From the NCBI GenBank assembly GCA_019894765.1, contig JAGXNT010000039.1:1-29253 (forward strand): DNA of 29,253 bases, in the 5' to 3' direction. Source of the stretch: Candidatus Heimdallarchaeota archaeon (GTDB taxonomy: Archaea > Asgardarchaeota > Heimdallarchaeia > JABLTI01). Numbering within the stretch: the stretch's first letter is position 1; every line of letters starts with the position of its first letter. Below are positions 17,879 to 25,723 of the stretch, one piece after another. The notes below the pieces were generated by a model. The model saw only the letters and a program-made list of their open reading frames with translations. It did no database searches and was not told where the DNA came from. Made by a program: the position numbers and the translations under genes.

Positions 17879-18092
17879 CTTCCTTAGGGGTAATCTCAAA
17901 GGTAGTAATTATGGGATGACTATTAGTTGTTAGTGGAAATTCTTCGAGATATAACTCAGTTGCTTCAATCAAATTAGCGAGAGCTTCTTCTATTGTTTCT
18001 CCTTGGCTTACTGTACCAACCTGAGGGCATTCGGCAACGTACAAGTCCTCATCTTTGTAAATTACAGCAGTTAATGTAGACATCTTGATCAT
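17856..18092 (-). CDS. hicB: HicB-like antitoxin
   Basis: 78 residues with the HicB N-terminal partial-RNase-H-like fold: LTAVIYKDEDLYVAECPQV, then GTVSQGETIEEALANLIEATELYLEE, both family hallmarks. The C-terminal DNA-binding part is very short (FEITPKEVEKSAKV), so autoregulation by this subunit alone may be weak or use a variant motif. The antitoxin-first order and the overlap with the toxin gene are typical. ATG 18092 has GAGGT nine bases upstream; ATG 18083 is also in frame. It neutralises HicA by blocking the toxin's active site. Confidence 0.88.
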   Translation of the reverse strand: MIKMSTLTAVIYKDEDLYVAECPQVGTVSQGETIEEALANLIEATELYLEEFPLTTNSHPIITTFEITPKEVEKSAKV

Positions 18093-18163
18093 TCTTTAAT
18101 ACCTCAACTTTATTCTTTAATTTTCTTATAAAAACCAAACTAATTTACTAGAAAAAAAATCAT

Positions 18164-18246
18164 AATTATTGATGCTCAGGACTCACACTGCTTCTTTCCA
18201 GGTTAGCAGACCGGTTCGGGAAGGACAAGCTTAGGTGGTAAAAACT
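18164..18246 (+). repeat. Dispersed repeat, full length (copy 8)
   Basis: GATGCTCAGGACTCACACTG leads to CTTCTTTCCAGGTTAGCAG, then ACCGGTTCGGGAAGGACAAG and CTTAGGTGGT. CTGCT pairs with AGCAG, and CCG with CGG around GTT. It is one of two reference full-length copies and lies upstream of hicB, between two leftward units. Confidence 0.85.
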
Positions 18247-18375
18247 TTCTATTTAATTATTCAACAATGAAACCTATACCTTGTCATAATTATTACTAAC
18301 TAGCGCATCAATTTTAAAATAGAAGACTCAATCTTAAAAACAGTTAAATTAATTTTCAATACTAAAAAATTAAAT

Positions 18376-19218
18376 TTAGAATCTAAAAAGTTCTTTAGCA
18401 TTTCTCATTACCTGATTAGTTAAAACTTCAGTCTTAACTGCTTTTAAAGTAGCAATCTCATTAGTTACTAAAACCACATCTTCAGGAAGAATGAATCTTT
18501 TCGGAGATTTCATTAAATGATAGGGGGAATCTGTTTCGATAAGTAAATGTTCTAAGGGAGTGATTTCAATTATTCTCTTTAATTCTTCTTCTATTAAATG
18601 TAAATACCCAAATGAAAAGTAGAACCCCATATCAAGTAATTCAGAAATTAACTTTTTATTAGACATATACCCATGAATTTGACCGCCGACATCTTGAGCT
18701 CGTTCTTGTTTTATCATAGCAACGACGTCTTTATCGTTCCCATAGCCAGCATGGATGACAATTGGAAGATCATTATCTTTCGCTATTTGTATTTGTTTTT
18801 GAAATAAAACCTGCTGATTTTTCTTTAGAGTGTTTTTCTCAGTTTCAGTTAAATGATCAAAACCATATGAATAATCTAATCCAATTTCCCCTATGGCGTG
18901 AGGTACTTTTCTTTCAATTTCCATTTGTAATTGCTTTATCATCTGAGTGTTATCTTCAAACGCATTATTTCTTGAAATACCAATAACATGTATAATATCT
19001 TCAAGAGCCATTTGTTTTTGATAATTAGGAAAATCTTGTGGGTTACTTATAACACCAACAATATGGCTTACACCTTTCTCTCTTGCATTGAAAATCATTT
19101 TAGTTATAAATTCTGTAGTGGGAACAGGTATTTCACCTATGAGATTTTCATCAATAGCTTCTTTTGGAATCGGACTGAAAAAGATGTGTGCATGACAATC
19201 TATGTACAATTTATTCAC
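18376..19218 (-). CDS. TatD-family metal-dependent hydrolase
   Basis: 280 residues. All TatD metal ligands are visible: DCHAH near residue 7 (HxH), IGEIGLDY near 109 (bridging Glu), LPIVIHAGYG near 151 (His156), GQIHGYMSNKK (His), and LIETDSPY near the C-terminus (Asp). TatD proteins are TIM-barrel 3'-5' exonucleases or phosphodiesterases acting on DNA or RNA ends and damaged nucleotides. The long insert after HxH (FFSPIPKEAIDENLIGEIPVP) is larger than in bacterial TatD. The start at GTG 19218 lacks a clear ribosome binding site. A divergent paralogue lies at 21415-22197, with the same ...GVSHIVGVISNP / VDFIVGVISNP opening. Confidence 0.9.
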   Translation of the reverse strand: MNKLYIDCHAHIFFSPIPKEAIDENLIGEIPVPTTEFITKMIFNAREKGVSHIVGVISNPQDFPNYQKQMALEDIIHVIGISRNNAFEDNTQMIKQLQMEIERKVPHAIGEIGLDYSYGFDHLTETEKNTLKKNQQVLFQKQIQIAKDNDLPIVIHAGYGNDKDVVAMIKQERAQDVGGQIHGYMSNKKLISELLDMGFYFSFGYLHLIEEELKRIIEITPLEHLLIETDSPYHLMKSPKRFILPEDVVLVTNEIATLKAVKTEVLTNQVMRNAKELFRF

Positions 19219-19366
19219 AACAGCATGAAATTACTATAATTAATGGAATATTTTAATTAAAGATTACTACAAATCAAGATATTAAATTAAAGAAAGAAAT
19301 TCATAAGAAAATCAAAAGAACTCGATAAATACAGCAAATTGCCTTACTCAGATTATGATCATACAG

Positions 19367-19380
19367 TTATTATAAAATAG
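19367..19380 (+). promoter_or_regulatory. TATA-like box upstream of the HEAT/H1-tail gene
   Basis: TTATTATAAAATAG is centred about 58 bases before ATG 19433, predicting a leader of about 30 bases, which contains the ribosome binding site GGGTGGAT. The spacing is as expected for archaeal promoters. Confidence 0.4.
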
Positions 19381-19432
19381 GAGAAGCTCAATTTAAAGAA
19401 TAGTTGGGCATCTCACATAAGGGTGGATACAA

Positions 19433-20266
19433 ATGCAAAAAGTTTCTATTACAAAAGAAATTCAAAATTTGAAAAGTAAGGATGTCGGACTGCGTAAGAA
19501 GGCAACTTGGAATATAGGAGAATTAGGTGACAAAAGAGCTGTTGGGGCATTAGTTTCTGCACTAAAATCAGATCCAGACAGATTTGTTAGAAAAAATTCT
19601 GCTAAAGCATTAGCGAAAATTGGAGATGCTAGAGCATTATCTTTTTTGAAGCATGCCTTAAACAAAGATAGAGATGAAATGGTTAGAGAAGAAGCGGGAT
19701 ATGCAATTATTCGGATAAAAGAGTTGAATTCTAAAAAGAAGAAAAGTAAAGTTAAGATTTCAAGAACAGTTGGGAGAATCAAATCTAAACCTATTTCTAG
19801 AAAACCTGTTCAAAGACCATCATCGACTAGACCGAAGAAAAAACCAGTAAAGACAACGACTCTAAAAAAACCTTCTAAACCAATTCCTAAAATGGCAACT
19901 AGAACTACCTCAGAATCATCTCAAGTAAAATCAAGAAGTCAAGTTAGTAAATTATCAGCGAAGAAGAGAATTAGTGCAAAGAAACCAATTAGGGTTAAAT
20001 CAAAAATCCAAGTTTCATCAAGCAAGCCTAAAGTAAGAAGCACAACAGTAAAATCAAAGCCAAAGAAAGTAGTGCCAAAATTACCTGCAAGGTCGACAAC
20101 ATCATCTAAACCAAGTGAATTTCAAACTGCAAAAAAGAAAACAACAACTAGTAGCTCTCTTAAACCTAAACCAGTGGTGAAAAAGAAACCAGTTTCAAAG
20201 AAAACAAAAACAAGTACCGAATCCAGTAAAAGCATTAGACCTGTTCCATGGAAAAAGAAGAAATAA
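19433..20266 (+). CDS. HEAT-repeat protein with long histone-H1-like basic tail
   Basis: 277 residues. The first 100 are three HEAT units (LRKKATWNIGELGD, VRKNSAKALAKIGD, VREEAGYAIIRIKEL). From about residue 102 to the end the sequence is low complexity and almost only K, S, P, T, R and V, with recurring KPV/KPK/RKP and SSK motifs; acidic residues are rare. The tail resembles eukaryotic histone H1 C-termini and the basic tails of some bacterial nucleoid proteins, suggesting disorder and charge-driven binding to DNA, RNA or ribosomes. HEAT units plus such a tail would make a nucleic-acid-tethered scaffold; this is inference. The ribosome binding site GGGTGGAT supports ATG 19433. The gene stops seven bases before a repeat copy. 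Confidence 0.85.
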   Translation: MQKVSITKEIQNLKSKDVGLRKKATWNIGELGDKRAVGALVSALKSDPDRFVRKNSAKALAKIGDARALSFLKHALNKDRDEMVREEAGYAIIRIKELNSKKKKSKVKISRTVGRIKSKPISRKPVQRPSSTRPKKKPVKTTTLKKPSKPIPKMATRTTSESSQVKSRSQVSKLSAKKRISAKKPIRVKSKIQVSSSKPKVRSTTVKSKPKKVVPKLPARSTTSSKPSEFQTAKKKTTTSSSLKPKPVVKKKPVSKKTKTSTESSKSIRPVPWKKKK

Positions 20267-20270
20267 ATAT

Positions 20271-20340
20271 TTGACTCACACTTCTTCTTGAAGGACTAGG
20301 AGTTTGGTTCAGTAATGACATATTGAAGTGGGAAGTATAA
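20271..20340 (+). repeat. Dispersed repeat, nearly full length (copy 9)
   Basis: GACTCACACTTCTTCTTGAA, then GGACTAGGAGTTTGGTTCAG, and a 3' block GACATATTGAAGTGGGAAGT that matches the copy at 24846. ACTTCT (20280-20285) pairs with AGGAGT (20298-20303) through one G-T wobble. The GATGCTCAG start is missing. It lies between two rightward genes. Confidence 0.8.
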
Positions 20341-20421
20341 TTAGCTAGTGAGAAAAGTTATAATGACTTCTAATCCTTAGAAATAAAAGAACAAATATTA
20401 ATGAATGGTAAGTAAGGACAG

Positions 20422-21336
20422 ATGAGAGTTAAAAATAGAAAGGGAGAAAACCAACAATTTCTAAAAGTAGCAACTGTAGCAATGCAATGTGATATTTCTC
20501 CGGAAAAAAACATTGAAAGAATAGAGCGCTTCATTAAACGAATTAAGAAAGAATATCCAAAAGTTGAATTAATTGTTTTCGGAGAAACGATACTTGGATG
20601 GTATTTTAACCCAGGTAAGACAAAAGAATATCATGAAGAAATTGCTGAAACAATTCCTGGGGAAAGCACTAAAAGACTTTCAGAAATTGCAAAAGCAGAG
20701 AATGTTTACATTACTTTCGGGATGTCAGAGAGAGAAGGACGATCGGTTTTCAATTCACAAGTTATGATTAATGCTAATGGAGGAATTGATGCAGTTCATA
20801 GAAAATTCTTCATGCGTGACTCGACCTTTCAAGCTGGGAACAATCCAGTAACTATTACTGATATTAAAGGATTAAAAATAGCATTTGTGATTTGTTTTGA
20901 TATTCGTAGTATAGAAGTACGAAAAGCATTGAAGAAAAGTAAGAAGGATATTATAATTCATAGTATGGCAGATGATGAAGATCCAAAGTTCTTCGGTGCA
21001 GGATTCCTCTCTAGAAGTTTTGGTACCTGGTATATGACCGCTAATCGCTATGGTTTTGAAGAAGAAAAATTCTGGAATGGCCACATGTTTATAGCAAACC
21101 CACTTGGGAAATTACTAGTTAAAGGGTTTGATGAGGAACAATATCTCTATTACGAATTGAAAGTAAATACCAAAGAGTCAAGGTTCAAGAAGTTCAATCG
21201 GAATATTTTTCTACAATTCTCATTAGTTATTCATATTCTAAAGCATTTCAGAATAGCTTCAAGTTTTGTTAAAGATGCTTCCAACGTCCGAAGAAAGAAA
21301 CGTCATAATTTAAGAGAAAAGAAAAAAAATAATTGA
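20422..21336 (+). CDS. Carbon-nitrogen hydrolase (nitrilase/amidase family)
   Basis: 304 residues of the nitrilase superfamily, which hydrolyses C-N bonds of nitriles, amides or carbamoyl compounds. The Glu-Lys-Cys triad is complete: Glu in VFGETILGWYF (about residue 55), Lys in HRKFFMRDS (about 132), and Cys in AFVICFDIRS (about 159). The Asn-rich ending of the domain (SFGTWYMTANRYGFEEE and GHMFIANPLGK) also fits. The closest functional class is uncertain; it is not an obvious NAD synthetase or biotinidase fusion. The last 60 residues are very basic (RRKKRHNLREKKK), an unusual extension. The final stop TGA is supplied by the first bases of a repeat copy. The AAGGAC site lies close to ATG 20422. 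Confidence 0.9.
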   Translation: MRVKNRKGENQQFLKVATVAMQCDISPEKNIERIERFIKRIKKEYPKVELIVFGETILGWYFNPGKTKEYHEEIAETIPGESTKRLSEIAKAENVYITFGMSEREGRSVFNSQVMINANGGIDAVHRKFFMRDSTFQAGNNPVTITDIKGLKIAFVICFDIRSIEVRKALKKSKKDIIIHSMADDEDPKFFGAGFLSRSFGTWYMTANRYGFEEEKFWNGHMFIANPLGKLLVKGFDEEQYLYYELKVNTKESRFKKFNRNIFLQFSLVIHILKHFRIASSFVKDASNVRRKKRHNLREKKKNN

Positions 21337-21392
21337 TGCTCAGGACTCACACTGCTTCTTGAAGGGTTAGAAGTCAAGGGCGGGGAGTATAC
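21328..21392 (+). repeat. Dispersed repeat, overlapping a stop codon (copy 10)
   Basis: AATTGATGCTCAGGACTCAC, then ACTGCTTCTTGAAGGGTTAG, AAGTCAAGGGCGGGGAGTAT. The TGA at 21334-21336 is the stop codon of the nitrilase gene. CTTCT pairs with AGAAG. The GGTTCGGGAAGGAC segment is shortened. It lies between convergent genes. Confidence 0.85.
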
Positions 21393-21414
21393 ACAAAATT
21401 GGTAAATAACTTAA

Positions 21415-22197
21415 TTAAAAATCAAATAGTTTCTGCGCATTCTTTAGAACAATATTAGCAAATTCTTCAATATCTATTTCTTTTACAGAAGCTAAATTTT
21501 TCACTATTTCTGGGATTTTTGATGGAGTGTATCTTGGTTTCGGTGGTTCATCTATCATACCTGCAGGACTATCAGTTTCAGTTAGGATGTGTTCAAGAGG
21601 AGTTTGTTTAATTAGTTCTGTTATTCTTTCATCATCTAATGGATTTATGAGATTCATTGATGGAGGGGAACCATAAGAAAGGTAAAATCCCATATCAAGA
21701 AGAGAGTTAACTACATTGAGACTATTTCTACAGCAATGGATTTGCCCTCCTAATATCTCTGCTTTTTCTTCTTTTAGAAGCTTAAGAAAGTCGTTACTCG
21801 AACTATAGCCAGTGCATGTGACTATGGGGAGATCATATTGATGAGCAATTTGTATTTGTTTTCTAAAGAGTTCATCAATTCTTTTTTGTCTTGCGGAATC
21901 ATTTACTGTAGTGTAAAATAACTCTCCAATAGCATTTGGTTTATTCTCTTCAATTTCATTTTGAAGTAGAGTTAATTTTTGATCAATCACATCATCTGGA
22001 GGGAGTGAATAAATACCTAAAACACTAATAATGTTGCTGAATTTAAGTTGTTGTTCATAGAAAGAGTAAGATTTAGGATTACTTATTACTCCAACAATAA
22101 AGTCAACACCTACTTTTGCTGCATCATCAATAACTCTCTCTAATGGATTTTCTGTGCTTGTGATATTGTTTAGATGAGCATGACAATCAATAAACAT
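21415..22197 (-). CDS. Divergent TatD-family protein lacking one metal-ligand His
   Basis: 260 residues, a paralogue of the protein at 18376-19218. The fold markers remain: DCHAH near residue 4, AIGEL near 89 (Glu), GGQIHCCRNS (His) and LTETDSP (Asp). However, the conserved strand that reads LPIVIHAGYG in the paralogue is LPIVTCTGYS here, putting Cys128 where the metal-ligand His belongs, and the GLDY motif after the Glu is lost (GELFYTT). It may have altered metal use or be a non-catalytic relative. ATG 22197 has an AGGTG site nine bases upstream. The stop lies about 23 bases from a repeat copy. Confidence 0.85.
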   Translation of the reverse strand: MFIDCHAHLNNITSTENPLERVIDDAAKVGVDFIVGVISNPKSYSFYEQQLKFSNIISVLGIYSLPPDDVIDQKLTLLQNEIEENKPNAIGELFYTTVNDSARQKRIDELFRKQIQIAHQYDLPIVTCTGYSSSNDFLKLLKEEKAEILGGQIHCCRNSLNVVNSLLDMGFYLSYGSPPSMNLINPLDDERITELIKQTPLEHILTETDSPAGMIDEPPKPRYTPSKIPEIVKNLASVKEIDIEEFANIVLKNAQKLFDF

Positions 22198-22500
22198 TAA
22201 AAGTACACCTGTTCTTGTATAGAATTCGTAAATAATAAAGTGTATATATTACACTGAGTTTTCATAAATGAAACCAGCTTGTCTCTTAATATAAATTTGA
22301 ATTATTTTAGATTCAAAAAAATATGAAAAAAGTATTTCAAAACCCCATACTTCTAGTAAATTAAACATACACTAGTATCAAATAATCTATAGAAAAAATA
22401 AATAAAAAGCAATAATTGATGCTCAGGACTCACACTTCTAATAAAATATCAACTAGTATCAACTGATCCATGCAAAAAAAAAAAAAAAAAGAAACAAAAA
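22198..22500. other. Intergenic region with A17 run and 11-bp direct repeat
   Basis: About 300 bases between two leftward genes. It holds a repeat fragment (22411-22440), a run of 17 A (22474-22490), and two copies of ACTAGTATCAA (22371-22381 and 22452-22462) that flank the repeat fragment. No reading frame of note was seen. Confidence 0.55.
22411..22442 (+). repeat. Dispersed repeat, 5' fragment (copy 11)
   Basis: AATAATTGATGCTCAGGACT then CACACTTCTA; sequence resemblance stops there. The ACTAGTATCAA direct repeats lie on either side, 30 bases upstream and 10 bases downstream. Confidence 0.8.
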
Positions 22501-24740
22501 TTAATTTTTGCTTCTTTCTCTCTTAACGAGTATAATAATTAACGTTGCTATTAGTATAATACCAAGTACTGAAAGAATAGAACCCCTTAGGATGAATGGT
22601 TCATAATAATCCGCAATGTTATTTTGATTATTATCGAAACTGTAGACATCTGCACCAGAATTTCCATTTGCAGTGTACAGTAACTCGTTGTGGATAGCTA
22701 TTCTTAATGTTCTTGATTCATATGTTTCAGCGATTATTTCAAAAGAAGAAAAGTTGTTGAATTCTAATAGGACAGTATTCTCTTTGAGGTATGAAATCAC
22801 TAGATTATCATTGTAGATTAGAATATCAGATACTAATTCTTGTGTTGACCAATTACCACAATAGCTTAAAGTATTGTCATAGAAGTAGATTCCTGACTCA
22901 GAAGCATATACTAAATGGTTATCCATAAAAGTAAAGCTAGTGACACTCTCATTACTTGAAAGCGTTGAGTAATATTCAAGAGATGCTAAATTACTAGAAT
23001 TAATGATTACTAAACCATCTTCAAGTGTTGCTAGGTAAAGTTTGTTTTCTCCTATCAGAGTTCTTTGTACATTAATTGTTTCATTTGTATATTCTGTTAT
23101 TAGCTGAGGATTTCCAGGTGTTGAAATGTTAAATATTGAAATACCTTCTTCTCCTTGAGAAGTTACAAGGATATTACCTTTTATCGCAACGTTTGATGTG
23201 AATCCCGCTAAGGCATGCTTCACAACATTTACAGGTTTTTCGTTTTGGCTTATATCATAAACATATAATCCATCATATCCGTTTGCTAGGTAGGCATGAT
23301 TGTTTTGTATCGCAATATCTGTTGCGAAACCAGGATTCTGCTCTTGCCAGACAAATTTTGGTCTATGGGGATGTTTAATATTATAAACTTCTAAACCACT
23401 TTGTCCACTAGCAAAGAACGCGTAATTGTCTTTAAATTGTACATTTGCTTTGTAGATATTTCGAGTAGGTATATTGATCCGTTTGATGTTGTGTAGAGAG
23501 GTTATATTTATGATATTAATGCCTGTGTATTCATTTTTGCCATAAATATAGTTGTCAACTCTCATTGTGTACCTAAGTAAGCCAAAATCTGAATATTCTT
23601 TTACCTTTGTTATATTAGATAGATTTGATATATTATAGACATCAAACCCCCCTTCGTCTCTTATGTAGTAAAGCAAATCTTGCTTCACTTCTATAGAAAG
23701 TCCTTTTCCCGCGTCGAGGTTAGTTATTTCAGTAATATTACTGAAATCTGCTATGTCGTAAAAGAATACTTCACCTGTTGTTCCTTTGGCAATTAGTGTC
23801 TCTTTAGCTACTTCAATATCCAGGAAAAACCTATCAGCTACATCAATAGTGTCAATTATGATTGGATTTGTAGGATCACTGAAATTAATGAAATTAATAG
23901 TTGAGCCAGCAGTTATTAGGTAATCATTTAATTGTACTATTTTCCAAACTGATTCCAAATCAACATGGATATTTTGCATAACTGAATGGACAATATTGTC
24001 AAGATCAATTATTTGAAGCCTGTTAGCCATAGATACAAAGAGATTCCTATTGATAATTTCCATGCGTAGTGTGGCATTTTCCTGATCAAAATCAGGATCA
24101 AGAAAGATTTGATTAACAAATTGTGGATTACTTGGACTAGCTACATCGAAAATTGCTATTCTAAAGGGCTCTAAACCGCAGACCTAACAAACGAGTTACG
24201 TCTTTTCCGCAAGTGAATAATACGATTCATGCTTTATGCGTAGACGTAACCCTCAGAATAACAAACACTAAAATAGCCTGGAACAAATCCGGTAAAGACT
24301 GTCATAGAGAAATCTTTCTCTTGGGCTATAAGTTTGGGTTCTTGAGGATTTGCTATATCATAAATCAACAAACCGTCGCTACCTGCAGCACTAAAAATAA
24401 GATTTTCAAAAATATCAAATTCATGAATAAATGGAGAACTATGTTCGCCAATATCTGCTATTTTGTATAAATAATCCCGTTCATTCTCAACATTGAATGG
24501 ATCGATCTCGGGGATTACCGCCATTGGAGAATTCAACTCCAATCCGTTATCTGTTGTTTTAAGCGCAAACGATTGTAAGGGTGCAATTGTAAAACAAAGA
24601 GCAATAATTGTTAGAAGCAGTAGTACCAGTAATTTGCGATGCCTCGTATGCGCTGTATCGTGAAAATTATGTATAATTCCCTTCACTGTTCTTCTCCTGC
24701 GATTGATATATCGCAAGTTCATTATATTATTTCGTTTCAT
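22501..24740 (-). pseudogene. LVIVP-repeat surface protein gene split by a hairpin insertion
   Basis: Two leftward reading frames make one protein. The N-terminal part (24740-24234) has a basic leader and signal peptide (KLLVLLLLTIIALCFTIAPL) and the first LVIVP-like repeat, then stops after YSEGYVYA. The second frame is open from 24183 and continues the interrupted repeat as CGLEPFRIAIFDVASPSNP. It runs through about ten repeats (such as YLANGYDGLYVYDIS) to a C-terminal membrane anchor (LSVLGIILIATLIIILVKRE) and RSKN. Removing 56 bases (24181-24236) restores one frame and a normal repeat. The internal ATG at 24063 is therefore not the original start. LVIVP repeats form beta-propellers in extracellular archaeal and bacterial proteins. 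The C-terminal part may still be made, but without its signal peptide. Confidence 0.8.
24181..24250 (-). repeat. Hairpin-forming insertion inside the LVIVP gene
   Basis: A 56-base segment (24181-24236) absent from the inferred ancestral frame. GTTACGTCT (24195-24203) is the exact reverse complement of AGACGTAAC (24242-24250) in the host gene. Further pairs inside the loop are CGCA/TGCG and TGAAT/ATTCA. ACCTAAC (24182-24188) fits the integron R-box pattern RYYYAAC, but no GTTRRRY partner is seen at the other end. Confidence 0.6.
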
Positions 24741-24845
24741 CTTTTTTAAAGGTTTTTTTAAAATGAGAACTTTTATTTGTAGTACAAAGAAAATGATTCG
24801 AATTCAGTAGTTTGAAATCATTCTTGAAGAAATAAAATAAGCTAG

Positions 24846-24925
24846 GAATGATGCTCAGGACTCACACTGCTTCCTGCATGGCTAGCAGTCCGTTTCGGGA
24901 AGGACACGCTGAAGTGGGAAGTATT
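24846..24925 (+). repeat. Dispersed repeat, full length (copy 12)
   Basis: GATGCTCAGGACTCACACTG, then CTTCCTGCATGGCTAGCAG, TCCGTTTCGGGAAGGACACG and CTGAAGTGGGAAGTAT. ACTGCT (24866-24871) pairs with AGCAGT (24884-24889). Alternative pairs GTCC/GGAC and CTTCC/GGAAG are also possible. It lies in a divergent intergenic region, upstream of the RNase III-like gene. Confidence 0.85.
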
Positions 24926-24967
24926 TGTTGGTAGAATAACAAGCTTGAATAAACTAATAGCTAAAAT

Positions 24968-24982
24968 TATTTTATAAAATAG
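24968..24982 (+). promoter_or_regulatory. TATA-like box of the RNase III / HD block
   Basis: TATTTTATAAAATAG is centred about 25 bases before GTG 25000, predicting a leaderless or nearly leaderless transcript for the RNase III-like and HD genes. Confidence 0.45.
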
Positions 24983-24999
24983 AATAATCTGTAATTAAG

Positions 25000-25670
25000 G
25001 TGAGTGCTTTGACTAAAAAAGAACTACTGGAATTTTTCAAGCTGACAAAAAATAAAAAATTATTTGATTTAGCGATAAAACCAGACTCTTACGGTGGAAA
25101 TGAGGAATTTAAATTTATGGCTTTACTGGGTGATTCTCTGCTTAAAATGTGTTTAACTGAAATTCTTGCTGAAAAATTTGCTACAAAAAATACTGGAGAA
25201 CTTACAAAATTGGGTGTCAAATTTCACAACAAAAAAACACTAGTTAAATTGAGTAAACATCTAAACATCTCTGATTTAATGAATCCAACTAAAAAAAATA
25301 TAAGATATCACAGAATGATGCTAGAGAAGCTATTGAAGCACTCATTTATGCAACTTATGAGACCAATAACATAGAAGTATGCAAAAGTACTATCAATAAA
25401 TTACTTTTATTAGCAGAAAAATTAGATTTTCTAAATGATGATTATAAAAGCTCATTGCAAGAATACTGTCAAAAGAAAGGTTTTCCACTACCAAAATACA
25501 ACACAAAAAAAATTGGTGGTTTCGACCATGAACCGATTTTTATAAGAAAATTAATCTTAAAATTTGAAAAAAAAATTAGTGTTAAGAGTAAGGAATTTAG
25601 TACTACTATTGAAGCAGAACAAGATGCTGCTTCTGAAGCTTTAAGAGAAATAACCATAAACTACTCTTGA
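25000..25670 (+). pseudogene. RNase III-like gene with dsRNA-binding domain, frameshifted
   Basis: The first frame (25000-25374) carries the RNase III N-terminal part: NEEFKFMALLGDSLLKM matches the signature ending in LGD[SA]. Near 25291-25325 the homology moves to another frame, which reads DAREAIEALIYATYE (the second catalytic helix, EALI) and then a full dsRNA-binding domain (YKSSLQEYCQKKGFPLPKY ... KEFSTTIEAEQDAASEAL). One missing base, most simply in the A8 run at 25291-25298, restores a protein of about 223 residues. Catalytic positions look altered: Ala41 replaces the Glu of LEFLGD, and Glu replaces the Asp of DxxEALI. It could be a pseudogene, a sequencing error, or a dsRNA-binding relative with weak cleavage. 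GTG 25000 and TTG 25009 are both possible starts. The HD gene follows 53 bases downstream. Confidence 0.8.
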
Positions 25671-25723
25671 AGAGAAGAAATATTAATCAAAACAATTTCC
25701 ATATTTAGTTAGATTAAAGGAAA

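Noticed and set aside
18164..18246. tRNA or tRNA-like gene (GGTTCGGGAAGG resembles a T-arm)
   Set aside because: No cloverleaf can be formed: no acceptor stem, anticodon arm or correct spacing.
22474..22490. A17 run as a terminator
   Set aside because: On the plus strand it is an A-run, and for the leftward gene it lies upstream (minus-strand T-run before the TatD gene); it could end transcripts of 22501-24740 on the minus strand, but no independent support is visible.
18164..24925. Repeat as classical integron attC sites
   Set aside because: GTTRRRY/RYYYAAC boxes are not consistently present at the ends, genes between copies are on both strands, and no integrase is in the window. Kept only as a hypothesis for the orientation bias.
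24846..24925. C/D-box guide RNA (starts with TGATGC)
   Set aside because: The C box RUGAUGA is not matched and no consistent D box pair is placed as needed.
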